Notes under the pieces: generated by a model
What the model saw: only the letters and a program-made list of their open reading frames with translations
Databases searched by the model: none
Told to the model about the DNA's origin: nothing
NCBI GenBank assembly: GCA_031265345.1
Contig: JAISCU010000226.1
Coordinates: 1 to 18,704, forward strand
DNA: 18,704 nt
Direction of reading: 5' to 3'
Source: Bifidobacteriaceae bacterium
GTDB lineage: Bacteria > Actinomycetota > Actinomycetes > Actinomycetales > WQXJ01
Shown: positions 1-7,402 of the stretch, one piece after another
How positions within the stretch are numbered: position 1 is the stretch's first letter
Layout of the letters: every line of letters begins with the position of its first letter
Position numbers and translations under genes: made by a program

Positions 1-2
1 GC

Positions 3-41
3 CTGGCCCGCCTGGCTGAGGCACGCGCGGAGTGGGACTGA
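3..41 (+). CDS. C-terminal end of an antitoxin gene (5' cut by window edge)
   Basis: Only the last 12 codons are visible. They read LARLAEARAEWD followed by TGA at 39-41. The stop shares its A with the ATG of the PIN-domain toxin gene (TGATG), the usual arrangement for an antitoxin translationally coupled to a VapC toxin. The helical, charged tail would suit the toxin-binding end of an AbrB/MazE- or Phd-type antitoxin. The DNA-binding part lies outside the window, so the family cannot be assigned. The call rests mainly on position and overlap. Confidence 0.45.
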   Translation: MARLAEARAEWD

Positions 42-421
42 TGGCCAGTCGAGTCGCCGCCGTCGACGCCTCGGTGGTCGTGGCGTGGCAGAACCGAGAC
101 GAGCCGTCCCACGCCGAAGCCGTCCGACTGATAGCGGCGTGGCCCGACCTGGTGATGCACACCGTCAACCTGGCGGAGATCCTGGGCGGCGTGGACAAGG
201 CCAGTTGGCCGATCCTCCTGGACACTCTGCGCGGCGACGGCTTCCGTTTCCGCGACACCAGCGCTGGGCAGCTGGCCGAGGCTAAACTCGACACCGGCCT
301 GAAAATGCCGGACGCCTGCGTCGTCGCCGTGGCGCGGGCCGAAGGCGCGGACGCGATCGTGAGCCTCGACCGACGGCTCTCGCAAGCGGCACGGGCCGAA
401 GGGTTGGTCGCCGACCAGTGA
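41..421 (+). CDS. vapC: PIN-domain ribonuclease toxin, VapC-like
   Basis: This 126-aa protein is the usual length for a single PIN domain. The acidic metal-binding residues of the fold are in place: D9 in VDAS, E46 in NLAEIL, D91 in MPDAC and D110 in SLDRR. VapC toxins are Mg-dependent endoribonucleases that cut tRNA or rRNA and are held inactive by the antitoxin encoded just upstream. An in-frame GTG at 32 would add three residues. I prefer the ATG at 41 because it overlaps the antitoxin stop as TGATG, which suggests translational coupling. The operon is probably repressed by the toxin-antitoxin complex, but its promoter is outside the window. The gene runs convergently into ettA. The fold assignment is firm; the RNA target is unknown. 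Confidence 0.85.
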   Translation: MASRVAAVDASVVVAWQNRDEPSHAEAVRLIAAWPDLVMHTVNLAEILGGVDKASWPILLDTLRGDGFRFRDTSAGQLAEAKLDTGLKMPDACVVAVARAEGADAIVSLDRRLSQAARAEGLVADQ

Positions 422-483
422 CGGCGCCGCCGCGCACCGGCCCGAAGAATAGGGAGCAAGCCGGACGCTTCAGCGGGCCGTTC

Positions 484-2166
484 TCAGTCGCGGCGCAGCC
501 GCCGGTAGGTGACGCGGTGCGGGCGGGCCGCCTCGGCGCCCAGGCGCTCGACCTTGTTGGCCTCGTAGCCGGCGAAGTTCCCCTCGAACCAGTACCAGTG
601 GCTGGGGTCCTCATCGTTGCCCTCGTAGGCGAGGATGTGGGTGGCGACCCGGTCCAGGAACCAGCGGTCGTGCGACACCACGACGGCGCAGCCGGGGAAG
701 TCCAGCAGCGCGTTCTCGAGCGAGGACAAGGTCTCCACGTCCAGGTCGTTGGTGGGCTCGTCCAGCAGCAGCAGGTTGCCGCCCTGTTTGAGGGTCAGCG
801 CCAGGTTGAGCCGGTTGCGCTCCCCGCCGGACAGCACCCCGGTGGGTTTCTGCTGGTCAGGACCCTTGAAGCCGAAGGCCGAGACGTAGGCCCGCGAAGG
901 CATCTCGACCTGGCCCACGTGGATGTAGTCCAGCCCGTCGGACACGACCTGCCAGACCGTCTTGTCCGGGTCGAGCCCGCTCCTCCCCTGGTCGACGTAG
1001 GAGATCTTGACCGTCTCGCCGATCTTCAGGTCCCCCGCGTCCAGCGGCTCCAGCCCCACTATGGTCTTGAACAAGGTCGTCTTACCCACGCCGTTGGGAC
1101 CGATCACACCGACGATGCCGTTCTTCGGCAACGAGAAGGACAGCGCGTCTATCAGGATCCGGTCCCCAAAGCCCTTTCGCAGATCGGCGGCTTCGATCAC
1201 GATGGAGCCCAGGCGCGGGCCGGGCGGTATCTGGATCTCGTCCAGGTCGAGCTTGCGGGTGCGCTCCGCCTCCGCGGCCATCTCCTCGTAGCGTTGCAGG
1301 CGGGCCTTCGACTTGGCCTGGCGGCCTTTGGCGTTCTGGCGCACCCAGGCCAGTTCGTCGGCCAGGCGCTTGGCCAGCTTGGCGTCTTTCTGGCCCTGGA
1401 CCTGCAGCCGCTCCTGCTTCTTCTCCAAGTAGATGGAGTAATTGCCCTCATAGGCGTAGGCCCGGCCGCGGTCCAGTTCCAGTATCCATTGCGCCACGTT
1501 GTCCAAGAAGTAGCGGTCGTGCGTGACGGCCAGCACCGCTCCTGGGTAGGCCGAGAGATGCTGCTCCAGCCATTGCACCGATTCGGCGTCGAGATGGTTG
1601 GTCGGTTCGTCCAGCAGCAGCAGGTCGGGCTGTTCCAGCAGCAGTTTGCACAGCGCCACCCGGCGACGCTCGCCGCCGGACAGGATCGACACCGGAGTGT
1701 CCGGCGGCGGGCAACGCAAAGCGTCCATGGCCTGTTCGAGGCGCGAGTCGAGGTCCCAGGCCCCGGCATGGTCGAGCGCTTCCTGGAGCACTCCCATCTC
1801 CGCCAACAGCCGGTCGTAGTCCGCGTCTGGATCGGCCAGTTCCTCGCTGATCTGATTGAAGCGGTCCATCTTCGCCTTGATCTCAGCGACGCCGTCTTCG
1901 ACGTTGCCGAGCACCGTCTTGGAATCGTCCAGCGGCGGCTCCTGCTGCAGCATCCCGACGGAGAAGCCGGGCGTGAGGATGGCTTCGCCGTTGGACGGCT
2001 GGTCCAGCCCCGCCATGATCTTCAAGACTGATGATTTGCCAGCCCCGTTGGGGCCGACCACGCCGATCTTGGCGCCTGGATAGAAAGCCAGCGTGACATC
2101 GTCCAAGATGACTTTGTCGCCATGCGCCTTGCGGGCGCGCTTCATTACATAGATGAACTCGGGCAC
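484..2166 (-). CDS. ettA: ABC-F translation factor EttA (energy-dependent translational throttle A)
   Basis: This 560-aa protein is close to E. coli EttA (555 aa). It has two ATPase domains and no membrane segment. Domain 1 has Walker A GPNGAGKSS at 38-46, signature LSGGE at 162-166 and Walker B LLLLDEPTNHLD at 182-193. Domain 2 has Walker A GPNGVGKTT at 356-364, LSGGE at 445-449 and LLLLDEPTNDLD at 465-476. The charged helical linker of ABC-F proteins lies at about 245-305. EttA binds the ribosomal E site and gates entry into elongation according to ATP/ADP level. The start is GTG: the following PEFIYVM aligns with the AQFVYTM start of E. coli EttA. There is no Shine-Dalgarno, but a -10-like box sits 6 nt upstream. 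An ssb gene lies upstream, as in mycobacteria. The family is ABC-F; the EttA subgroup is very likely rather than an antibiotic-resistance type. Confidence 0.93.
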   Translation of the reverse strand: MPEFIYVMKRARKAHGDKVILDDVTLAFYPGAKIGVVGPNGAGKSSVLKIMAGLDQPSNGEAILTPGFSVGMLQQEPPLDDSKTVLGNVEDGVAEIKAKMDRFNQISEELADPDADYDRLLAEMGVLQEALDHAGAWDLDSRLEQAMDALRCPPPDTPVSILSGGERRRVALCKLLLEQPDLLLLDEPTNHLDAESVQWLEQHLSAYPGAVLAVTHDRYFLDNVAQWILELDRGRAYAYEGNYSIYLEKKQERLQVQGQKDAKLAKRLADELAWVRQNAKGRQAKSKARLQRYEEMAAEAERTRKLDLDEIQIPPGPRLGSIVIEAADLRKGFGDRILIDALSFSLPKNGIVGVIGPNGVGKTTLFKTIVGLEPLDAGDLKIGETVKISYVDQGRSGLDPDKTVWQVVSDGLDYIHVGQVEMPSRAYVSAFGFKGPDQQKPTGVLSGGERNRLNLALTLKQGGNLLLLDEPTNDLDVETLSSLENALLDFPGCAVVVSHDRWFLDRVATHILAYEGNDEDPSHWYWFEGNFAGYEANKVERLGAEAARPHRVTYRRLRRD

Positions 2167-2172
2167 CGCACT

Positions 2173-2178
2173 AGGGTA
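2173..2178 (-). promoter_or_regulatory. Candidate -10 box of ettA, possibly leaderless
   Basis: On the minus strand TACCCT (TANNNT type) is followed by exactly six bases and then the GTG start of ettA. Transcription would therefore begin at or beside the first base of the start codon. No Shine-Dalgarno precedes the gene, which fits a leaderless mRNA, a common form in actinobacteria. No convincing -35 was found. Confidence 0.4.
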
Positions 2179-2262
2179 CCCGCGCCGCGCCCGAACCGAT
2201 TGCCATTGCCCACCCGCGGGCTTTGACCTTGTGCGGTCTCGGACCTATCCAGTGGCGCGCGT

Positions 2263-2292
2263 CCGGACGGCCCTGGAGATCGGGCCATCCGG
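2263..2292 (-). terminator. Hairpin terminator downstream of ssb
   Basis: An 11-bp stem (one G-U pair in the minus-strand transcript) closes an 8-nt loop, starting about 30 nt after the ssb stop and before the ettA promoter box. There is no U-tract, as is often the case for actinobacterial terminators. It would separate ssb from ettA. Confidence 0.5.
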
Positions 2293-2323
2293 AAGTACGC
2301 CCCGGCGTGCGTCCGCAACAGGA

Positions 2324-2941
2324 TCAGAACGGCGCGTCGACCAGCGCCGGGGTCGCTTCGGTCAGGCTCGACGCCGAATCAACGTCATCGCCGTCCGCGT
2401 CATCGCCTGCGGCCCCGGCCTGCGCCGCCAGAGCATCGGCCTCGGCGAACGCCCGCGCCTGGATCTCCTCGGCGCTCAGGGCCTCATCATTGCAGTCGGG
2501 GCTGACCTGGTCGCCCGCTGGCGGCGCTGAGTCGGCCCCGGTCACACCGGTCGAGGCCGAGGATTCCGCCGCCGGCCCGTTCGCGCGGCGGTGGAAGACG
2601 GCTTTGCCCCAGCGCAGGTTCGGCCCCACGGATCGGGCCGTGACCTGCATCGATGTGCGCTCGCGCCCTTCCCGGTCGGTCCAGTAGTGCTGGGAGAGGC
2701 GGCCTTTGACGATCACGGCGTCGCCGTTCTTGAGGGACAGCAGGACGTTGTCGGCCAGGTCCTTCTGGCTGACCCGCACGTCGAACCAGGTGGTCGGGGC
2801 GTCGCGGCGCTCGCCCTGCGAATCCCACCACCAAGCAGTCGACCCGACCCGGAAGGTCACCCAGGTCGCGTCATCCTGGCCATGGCGCTGCGGAGGGCGG
2901 GCCACCCAGCCTTCAACCGTCAGCGTGATCTCGTTGTTCAT
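2324..2941 (-). CDS. ssb: Single-stranded DNA-binding protein (chromosomal paralogue)
   Basis: This 205-aa protein has an N-terminal OB fold of about 110 residues containing WVTFRVGST, TTWFDVRVSQ, LKNGDAVIVKGRL and the WTDREGRERTS strand. A long acidic, Ala-rich disordered tail follows and ends DAPF. The tail end resembles the acidic tip (DDDIPF type) that SSB proteins use to recruit replication and repair partners, although here it is weaker. The ATG is preceded by AAGGAG at 2955-2950 with 8 nt spacing. The gene sits upstream of ettA, the order seen for Rv2478c/Rv2477c, which suggests the SSBb-type paralogue rather than the essential ssb beside rpsF/rplI. That paralogue assignment is inference from context. 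Confidence 0.88.
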   Translation of the reverse strand: MNNEITLTVEGWVARPPQRHGQDDATWVTFRVGSTAWWWDSQGERRDAPTTWFDVRVSQKDLADNVLLSLKNGDAVIVKGRLSQHYWTDREGRERTSMQVTARSVGPNLRWGKAVFHRRANGPAAESSASTGVTGADSAPPAGDQVSPDCNDEALSAEEIQARAFAEADALAAQAGAAGDDADGDDVDSASSLTEATPALVDAPF

Positions 2942-3047
2942 TGCTAGTGCTCCTTAGGTTGATCGTGGAGCGGCCCACCCCGCCGCTTGCACAAGATCGC
3001 CCTGAAAAGCCTCAGATCATCCCTGGAGCTTTCCGCGCCGACCTCTA

Positions 3048-3064
3048 GGCAGCATCATGCCGCC
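3048..3064 (-). terminator. Weak hairpin downstream of the GTPase pair
   Basis: A 6-bp stem with a 5-nt loop lies about 30 nt beyond the stop of the second GTPase gene on the minus strand. It has no U-tract. It could end the GTPase operon before ssb, but it is short, so this is tentative. Confidence 0.3.
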
Positions 3065-3092
3065 AATCGGCCCCCCAAGGAGCGGAGAAAAA

Positions 3093-4460
3093 TCATGCCT
3101 GTGGATAAAGGGGATTACTCGGCGCAGGCGCGGGCACAGGAGTGGCCGCCGACTCGGCCACGACGCAGACCTCGACCACCAGGTCGGCCAGTTGACGGCG
3201 GTCGTCCAGCACTTGCCGGGTGGGCCGCACCATGGTCCTATCGACCACCGCGGCGACCGCCGCCCGCACCGAGGCCTCCAGAGCGGCACGCCGCTCGCGC
3301 TCCACCTTCGCGCCCCGGAACAGCCGCGCCCAGAATCCGCCCGGAGGCGGGACCTCGACCGAGCCGAGGGCTTCCTTCAGACGCGCGACAGTGTTCGGCG
3401 CCGACGCCAGCGAATACCCCACCGCCAAGGCCCATTGATCGGGCAGCGCGTAGGCCGCCGCGGCGACCCAGACGGCCGACGCCTGGCGAACCCGGGCGGC
3501 ATCGGGCACCACTGGAGGCGCTATCCCCTCCGGCCCAATGGCGGCGCCGACCAGCGCGGCCACGACCTCCCCCGCCGCCTGGCCGAGCCAACCTGGCTGC
3601 GCCGTCAAGTCGGCCGCCACACCGCCCCCCGGCCCGGTCACCTCGGCGGCGGCCCCCAACTCGCGGACGGCAGCCTCGAGATCAGCCGCCGTGCGCGCCA
3701 GCGCCATTGTGCGATGAGCGGTCCGCTCCATCAGGGCCGATCGCAGAGCATCGACGCCCGCCCCAGTCTTAGCCGAGGTCAAAGCCACCACCGGGTCGGT
3801 CAAACCACCTTCTACCAGGAGAGCGGTCAAAGCCTCGCCGAGTTGTTCGGCGGCGCTCGGGGCGACCGTGTCGGTCTGGTTCAACACCACCATGGCGGCG
3901 CGCCCCTGATGCGCCTTGGCGGTGGCCACGAAACGTTCGTGCAGGGCCGGGTCGGCGTACTTCTGGGGGTCGGTGACCCACACCAGGACGTCGGCCAGCG
4001 GCAGCGCGCGGTCGGCGATCAGGTGGTTGGCTTGGCTGGCCGAATCGTAATCCGGCAGGTCGAGCAGGATCATGCCGCGCAGTTCCCCGATATGCGATTC
4101 CAGCACCGAGTCGCGTTTGATCCACGCGCCGCGCTCCACGCCCAGCCACTCCAGCAATTCCTCGGCGCCGCTCCCCCAGACGCAGGCGGTCGCCTTGCAA
4201 GTGGTGGGACGCACCACGCCGACTTCCGAGAAACTCATCTCGGCAATCGAGTTGAACAACGAGGACTTGCCCGAACCGGTGCCGCCGCTCAGGGCCACGA
4301 TGGTGTGGTCCACCCCCCGGTCGAGCCGCTCGGTCAGCAATTCGGCCGCCGCCAGCGCGATCTCCGACGGCCCGGCGTCCAGCCGCCGGGCGCTCAATTC
4401 GGCGGCTTGGCGCAGTTGGTCGATCGCCTTGCGCAGCCGTTCCACTTGTTGGCCCGTCAT
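3093..4460 (-). CDS. Dynamin/YfjP-like GTPase, second gene of pair
   Basis: This 455-aa protein has a GTPase domain in its N-terminal half. G1 is GGTGSGKSS at 59-67, a G2-type Thr lies in RPTT near 86, G3 is DLPD at 134-137 and G4 is NQTD at 194-197. The C-terminal half is Ala-rich helix. Two hydrophobic stretches there (around VVAALVGAAIG and AVWVAAAAYAL) could contact the membrane, as in dynamin-like or YfjP-type GTPases. The ATG overlaps the stop of the upstream GTPase gene by 4 nt (ATGA) and has a GAAGG-type site, so the two are translationally coupled. Such tandem GTPases probably work as a hetero-oligomer, possibly in membrane or cell-envelope maintenance. That role is inference; only GTP binding is supported directly. 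Confidence 0.72.
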   Translation of the reverse strand: MTGQQVERLRKAIDQLRQAAELSARRLDAGPSEIALAAAELLTERLDRGVDHTIVALSGGTGSGKSSLFNSIAEMSFSEVGVVRPTTCKATACVWGSGAEELLEWLGVERGAWIKRDSVLESHIGELRGMILLDLPDYDSASQANHLIADRALPLADVLVWVTDPQKYADPALHERFVATAKAHQGRAAMVVLNQTDTVAPSAAEQLGEALTALLVEGGLTDPVVALTSAKTGAGVDALRSALMERTAHRTMALARTAADLEAAVRELGAAAEVTGPGGGVAADLTAQPGWLGQAAGEVVAALVGAAIGPEGIAPPVVPDAARVRQASAVWVAAAAYALPDQWALAVGYSLASAPNTVARLKEALGSVEVPPPGGFWARLFRGAKVERERRAALEASVRAAVAAVVDRTMVRPTRQVLDDRRQLADLVVEVCVVAESAATPVPAPAPSNPLYPQA

Positions 4461-6043
4461 TGGTCCACCTTCTTCGCCGCGTAGGCCAGGCGGTCAGCCG
4501 CCCGGCTCAGGGTGCCCGATGCCGTCCGCTCGAGTTCCCGCACCGTGTCAGCGAACACCGCCAGGGCCAGGCGGATGGAGCCGGCGCGGGCTTCGCGCAG
4601 CGCCTCGCGGGCGTCCTCCATCACCGCGCCGTATTGGCCGCCCAACAGTTGGGCAGCCAGCCCAGCGGGACCCTCCGCGCCCAGCACGGCGGCCTGGACC
4701 AGCGACACCAGGCCGGTCCGGGTCAGGACCTCGGTCGCCGTCCTGGTCGCGGGATCGTCGCGTTTGCGCAGGCGAGCGGCCAAACCTTCGACCCAGAGCC
4801 CGTATCCAGCGCTCCCCGCCAGGTCCTCGGCCAAGTCCGCCTCGGCCAAGCCGCGGCGTTGCAGCAGGGCGCGGGTCCCCTCGGGAACGTCCTCGCCTTG
4901 CCAAAGCGACGCCATAGCCGCCCGAGCGTCGGTCATGATGTCGCGGAAACCCGACTGGACGGCATCGGACACGGCCCTTCCCAACGCCGCCAACGCCTGG
5001 CCGATCCGCGCGCGGCGCTCGGGGCTGGAATCCTGGGCCGGGTCGACGCTGGCCAGCGGCCCGTCCGGCCCGATCTGGTCGAGCCAGGCCTCGGTCAGGC
5101 GGGGGTCCACCGGCCCGGGCTCGAATTCGCCCGCGGCTTCGGCGGCGCCGGCCAACTGCGCCTCGGTGGCGGTCCGCAGAAGATCGACCGAAGCCCGATG
5201 GACCGCCTGCGCGTTGGCCAGGTCGGCCGCCGCTGTGGCCAGATGGCCCAGCGCGACCCGCAGGTCGGGACTGTCCGGCTGGCGGTCCGGGACGGGAAAA
5301 CGACTGGTCAGCCACTCCCTCAGCGGCGCCAGGGCCGACTCGGGCAGAACCTCCGGCTGGCCGTCGGCCTCCGCCACTTCGAACAGTTCGACTCGGTCCA
5401 GTCCGGCCTTGGCGATCCGATCCTCGATATCGGCCGAGATGGCCTCCCAGGCGCCCTCCGGCACGCGATTGACCACCAGCGCGACGGGCTGGGGCCTTTC
5501 CGCCAGCGTGCGCAGCAAGTCCCACACCGTCCCGTCGCCGTACCGCAGCGCGGAGGTCACCACCAGCCAGGCCGACACGTCGAGATCCGGCTGGGCTGTC
5601 GGAGGGTCGTTGCCAGCCGCGAAGGGATCGCCGCAGTCCAGCACGGCCCAGGTCGCGGGAGCGTCCCAGAAGGTCGCCAAGCGTGCCACGGAGCGGACCG
5701 GGTGGTCGCCCTGCAACGCGATGGTGTCGGGATGGGCCAACAGTTGCGGGTAGGTGGTGGTCGGGCGGAGCGCGCCGACGGCGCTGAAGGGACCGCCGAT
5801 CAGGGTGTTGGCCAGGACGGACTTGCCGACGCCGGTGGGACCGGCCAGGGCGATCAGCGCCGGGTCGCCGATCCGGTCCAGCATGGGGATCACTTCCTGG
5901 TCCAGCTCGGTTATCAGAGCGGCGCGTTTCGATTCGGCCGTGGCCGAGGCGGGCGCCGGGAAGGGGAACTCGATTCCATCCAGTTCCTCCCTCAATAGGC
6001 GCGCTAGCTCACGCGACGAATGGGCGACGGACCGGCTTTGCAT
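4457..6043 (-). CDS. Dynamin/YfjP-like GTPase with divergent G motifs, first gene of pair
   Basis: This 528-aa protein has an N-terminal P-loop, GPTGVGKS at 68-75, followed by a G2-type RPTTT near 93-97. The G3 position reads DCGD (136-139) instead of DxPG, and the G4 position reads NRVP (192-195) instead of NKxD, so guanine specificity may be relaxed. The rest is helical and Ala-rich. Two in-frame upstream starts exist, including a TTG at 6079. I chose the ATG at 6043 because AAGAAGG lies 8 nt before it. The gene is the promoter-proximal member of a coupled pair with the 455-aa GTPase. A TAAACT box at 6163-6158 is a possible -10, which would give a leader of about 110 nt. Its role is unknown; a regulatory or scaffolding partner of the second GTPase is plausible. 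Confidence 0.7.
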   Translation of the reverse strand: MQSRSVAHSSRELARLLREELDGIEFPFPAPASATAESKRAALITELDQEVIPMLDRIGDPALIALAGPTGVGKSVLANTLIGGPFSAVGALRPTTTYPQLLAHPDTIALQGDHPVRSVARLATFWDAPATWAVLDCGDPFAAGNDPPTAQPDLDVSAWLVVTSALRYGDGTVWDLLRTLAERPQPVALVVNRVPEGAWEAISADIEDRIAKAGLDRVELFEVAEADGQPEVLPESALAPLREWLTSRFPVPDRQPDSPDLRVALGHLATAAADLANAQAVHRASVDLLRTATEAQLAGAAEAAGEFEPGPVDPRLTEAWLDQIGPDGPLASVDPAQDSSPERRARIGQALAALGRAVSDAVQSGFRDIMTDARAAMASLWQGEDVPEGTRALLQRRGLAEADLAEDLAGSAGYGLWVEGLAARLRKRDDPATRTATEVLTRTGLVSLVQAAVLGAEGPAGLAAQLLGGQYGAVMEDAREALREARAGSIRLALAVFADTVRELERTASGTLSRAADRLAYAAKKVDQ

Positions 6044-6354
6044 GATACATACCTTCTTACGTCCGGGCGCTTTAGACAAACTGCCACGCTCGGCTTGTCT
6101 CGTAATTCAGACGCCGCTGGTCGCATCCTGGGCACGATCCGGGGCCTGATTCGCCCTAGTTTACTGGGTTGGAGGAAGCCCTGGGCTTCGCTGTCCGATG
6201 CCGTCCAGTCAGCGCCGCTCGCCGCCCTCGGCCTGCCGCTCGTTCGGCACCCCGGCCGTCCATTGCGCCGTCTGGCGTGGCTGCCCCATCGGAGCAGGCC
6301 GGCTGGCTGTGCCGAAAGCACCGCGTGGCCGCTGGTCAACAGGTCCGGGTTGGC
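6044..6354. other. Gene-free upstream region of the GTPase pair
   Basis: No credible ORF is present. It holds a possible minus-strand -10 box (TAAACT, 6163-6158) for the GTPase genes. A small inverted repeat AGACAA/TTGTCT lies near 6074-6096. Around 6283-6300 is a shortened copy of the flank repeat described at 6355-6390. Confidence 0.4.
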
Positions 6355-6390
6355 GGCTCCCTCCCCGTCACGAAGCCGCGGAGCAGGCCG
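6355..6390 (+). repeat. Degenerate direct repeat, left flank of the hairpin array
   Basis: This 36-nt block matches 6820-6854 in the same orientation at roughly 80% identity by eye, with one single-base gap. Shared stretches include TCACG, AGCCGCG and AGCAGGC. Together the two copies bracket the four-copy hairpin array. Confidence 0.55.
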
Positions 6391-6408
6391 GTCGACCGAC
6401 TCGGGCGT

Positions 6409-6775
6409 GAATTGCGCCTTGACGGGGTTCGTGGCACGAATGCGGCGACAACGAACGCGTTTGACCCGCATTTCGGCGCCCGCGGCCGTCCCTCGCAGTC
6501 GGCTCGGACATGAATTGCGCCTTGACGGGGTTCGTGGCACGAAAGCGGCGACCACGAACACGTTTCACCTGCATTTCGGGTCCCCACGCGGTCGGCCCGG
6601 ACGCGAATTGCGCCTTGACGAGGTTCGTGGCACGACCCCGGCGACCACGAACACGTTTGACCCGCATTTCGGCGCCCGCGGCCGTCCCGCGCCGCCGGTC
6701 CGGGCGTGAATTGCGCCCTGACGAGGTTCGTGGCACGACCCCGGCGACCACGAACGGCGTCAGCCTGCATTTCGG
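6409..6775. repeat. Four copies of a 68-nt hairpin-forming repeat
   Basis: Units lie at 6409-6476, 6512-6579, 6605-6672 and 6708-6775, all exactly 68 nt, separated by 35, 25 and 35 nt. In each, an outer 8-nt arm (GAATTGCG) pairs with CGCATTTC with one mismatch, with a wobble at the last pair in copies 2 and 4. A 10x10 internal loop follows. An inner arm GTTCGTGG then pairs with CCACGAAC around a 14-nt apical loop; copy 1 has one inner mismatch. Copies differ mostly in the loops and linkers. Periods of 103, 93 and 103 are not all multiples of three, and the repeat appears in different frames, so it is not a protein repeat. It resembles REP/BIME-type intergenic palindromes, but the family is not one I recognise. 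Confidence 0.85.
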
Positions 6776-6819
6776 GTCCCGCGGCCGTCCCGCGCCGCTG
6801 CCGCTCCGAAAGCCGAGGC

Positions 6820-6854
6820 GGCCTCCCCCCATCACGGAGCCGCGTAGCAGGCTG
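6820..6854 (+). repeat. Degenerate direct repeat, right flank of the hairpin array
   Basis: This is the partner of 6355-6390 in the same orientation. Its right end runs directly into the first unit of the 31-nt repeat family. Confidence 0.55.
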
Positions 6855-6940
6855 GGCAGCTGTTCCGCACGTCCAACCTCGCCGAGACCGCTGATTCGCA
6901 TGCCCTTCTTCGCCGAGACCGAGGCGGGGCGCGGGCGTGC
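6848..6940 (+). repeat. 31-nt-period repeat, left cluster (3 degenerate units)
   Basis: Units start at 6848, 6879 and 6910. The second and third share TCGCCGAGACCG exactly 31 nt apart. The first contains a 19-nt stretch (6850-6868) that matches the reverse complement of 7368-7386 at 18 of 19 positions, and the second matches the inverted unit at 7341. The cluster therefore mirrors the right-hand inverted cluster. Confidence 0.55.
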
Positions 6941-7076
6941 CGGGTCACCGGGACCTGCGCGGGCGGCATCGTGCGTATTGTCACGACGTCCTGCCCAATC
7001 GCAGTCGGGGGTGATCGTTCGAGGTGGCGCGTGGCCAGGCGTCCGGGCGGCCGGCCATGCCGCTGCCCTAGCCGAG

Positions 7077-7231
7077 CCGAGTGCCCGCTTTTGCACCCTC
7101 GTTTGCGTCGAGTGGCCGCAAATGCACTCGATTCGGAATCGAGTCCGGGGTTTTGCGCGGCCGACTTCATCGAGTCCGCTGTTCTCCATGGCCCCTCGAC
7201 TCGAGTCCGGGGTTTTGCGCGCATCTCCGCC
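7077..7231 (+). repeat. 31-nt-period repeat, central cluster (5 units)
   Basis: Units start at 7077, 7108, 7139, 7170 and 7201, exactly 31 nt apart. Each begins YCGAGTSC or similar (YCGAGTG in the first two). Units at 7139 and 7201 are identical over their first 21 nt. The conserved part is about 9-21 nt and the remainder varies. Since 31 is not a multiple of three, this is a DNA-level repeat, not a coding one. Confidence 0.75.
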
Positions 7232-7278
7232 CACCCGGAACGCGCTGACCAGGCAGAACGCGAAAGGGCCGGAGCCAA

Positions 7279-7402
7279 AACAGCGGACTCGACGAACGAC
7301 CGCATGGGAAACAGCGGACTCGACGCGTTCCCGCACGCAGAACAGCGGGCTCGGCGAGCCCGAGGCCGCGGAACAGCTACCCAGCCCGCTCGGCGCGCCA
7401 AG
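7279..7402 (-). repeat. 31-nt-period repeat, right cluster in inverted orientation (4 units)
   Basis: Units start at 7279, 7310, 7341 and 7372, again exactly 31 nt apart, each beginning AACAGC. The motif AACAGCGGACTCGA is the reverse complement of TCGAGTCCGCTGTT in the central unit at 7170. The cluster is therefore an inverted copy of the same family. Confidence 0.75.

Noticed and set aside
418..2031. 537-codon plus-strand ORF opposite ettA
   Set aside because: It lies antisense to a well-supported gene, has shadow composition (many Val, Gln, Leu, Arg) and matches no family.
3057..6149. Several long plus-strand ORFs opposite the GTPase pair
   Set aside because: They are complements of genes with clear GTPase motifs. 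Their Arg/Gly/Gln-rich content is typical of antisense frames in GC-rich DNA.
6848..7402. CRISPR array
   Set aside because: The repeat part is only 9-21 nt and degenerate, orientation switches, the period of 31 is too short for repeat plus spacer, and no cas genes are present.
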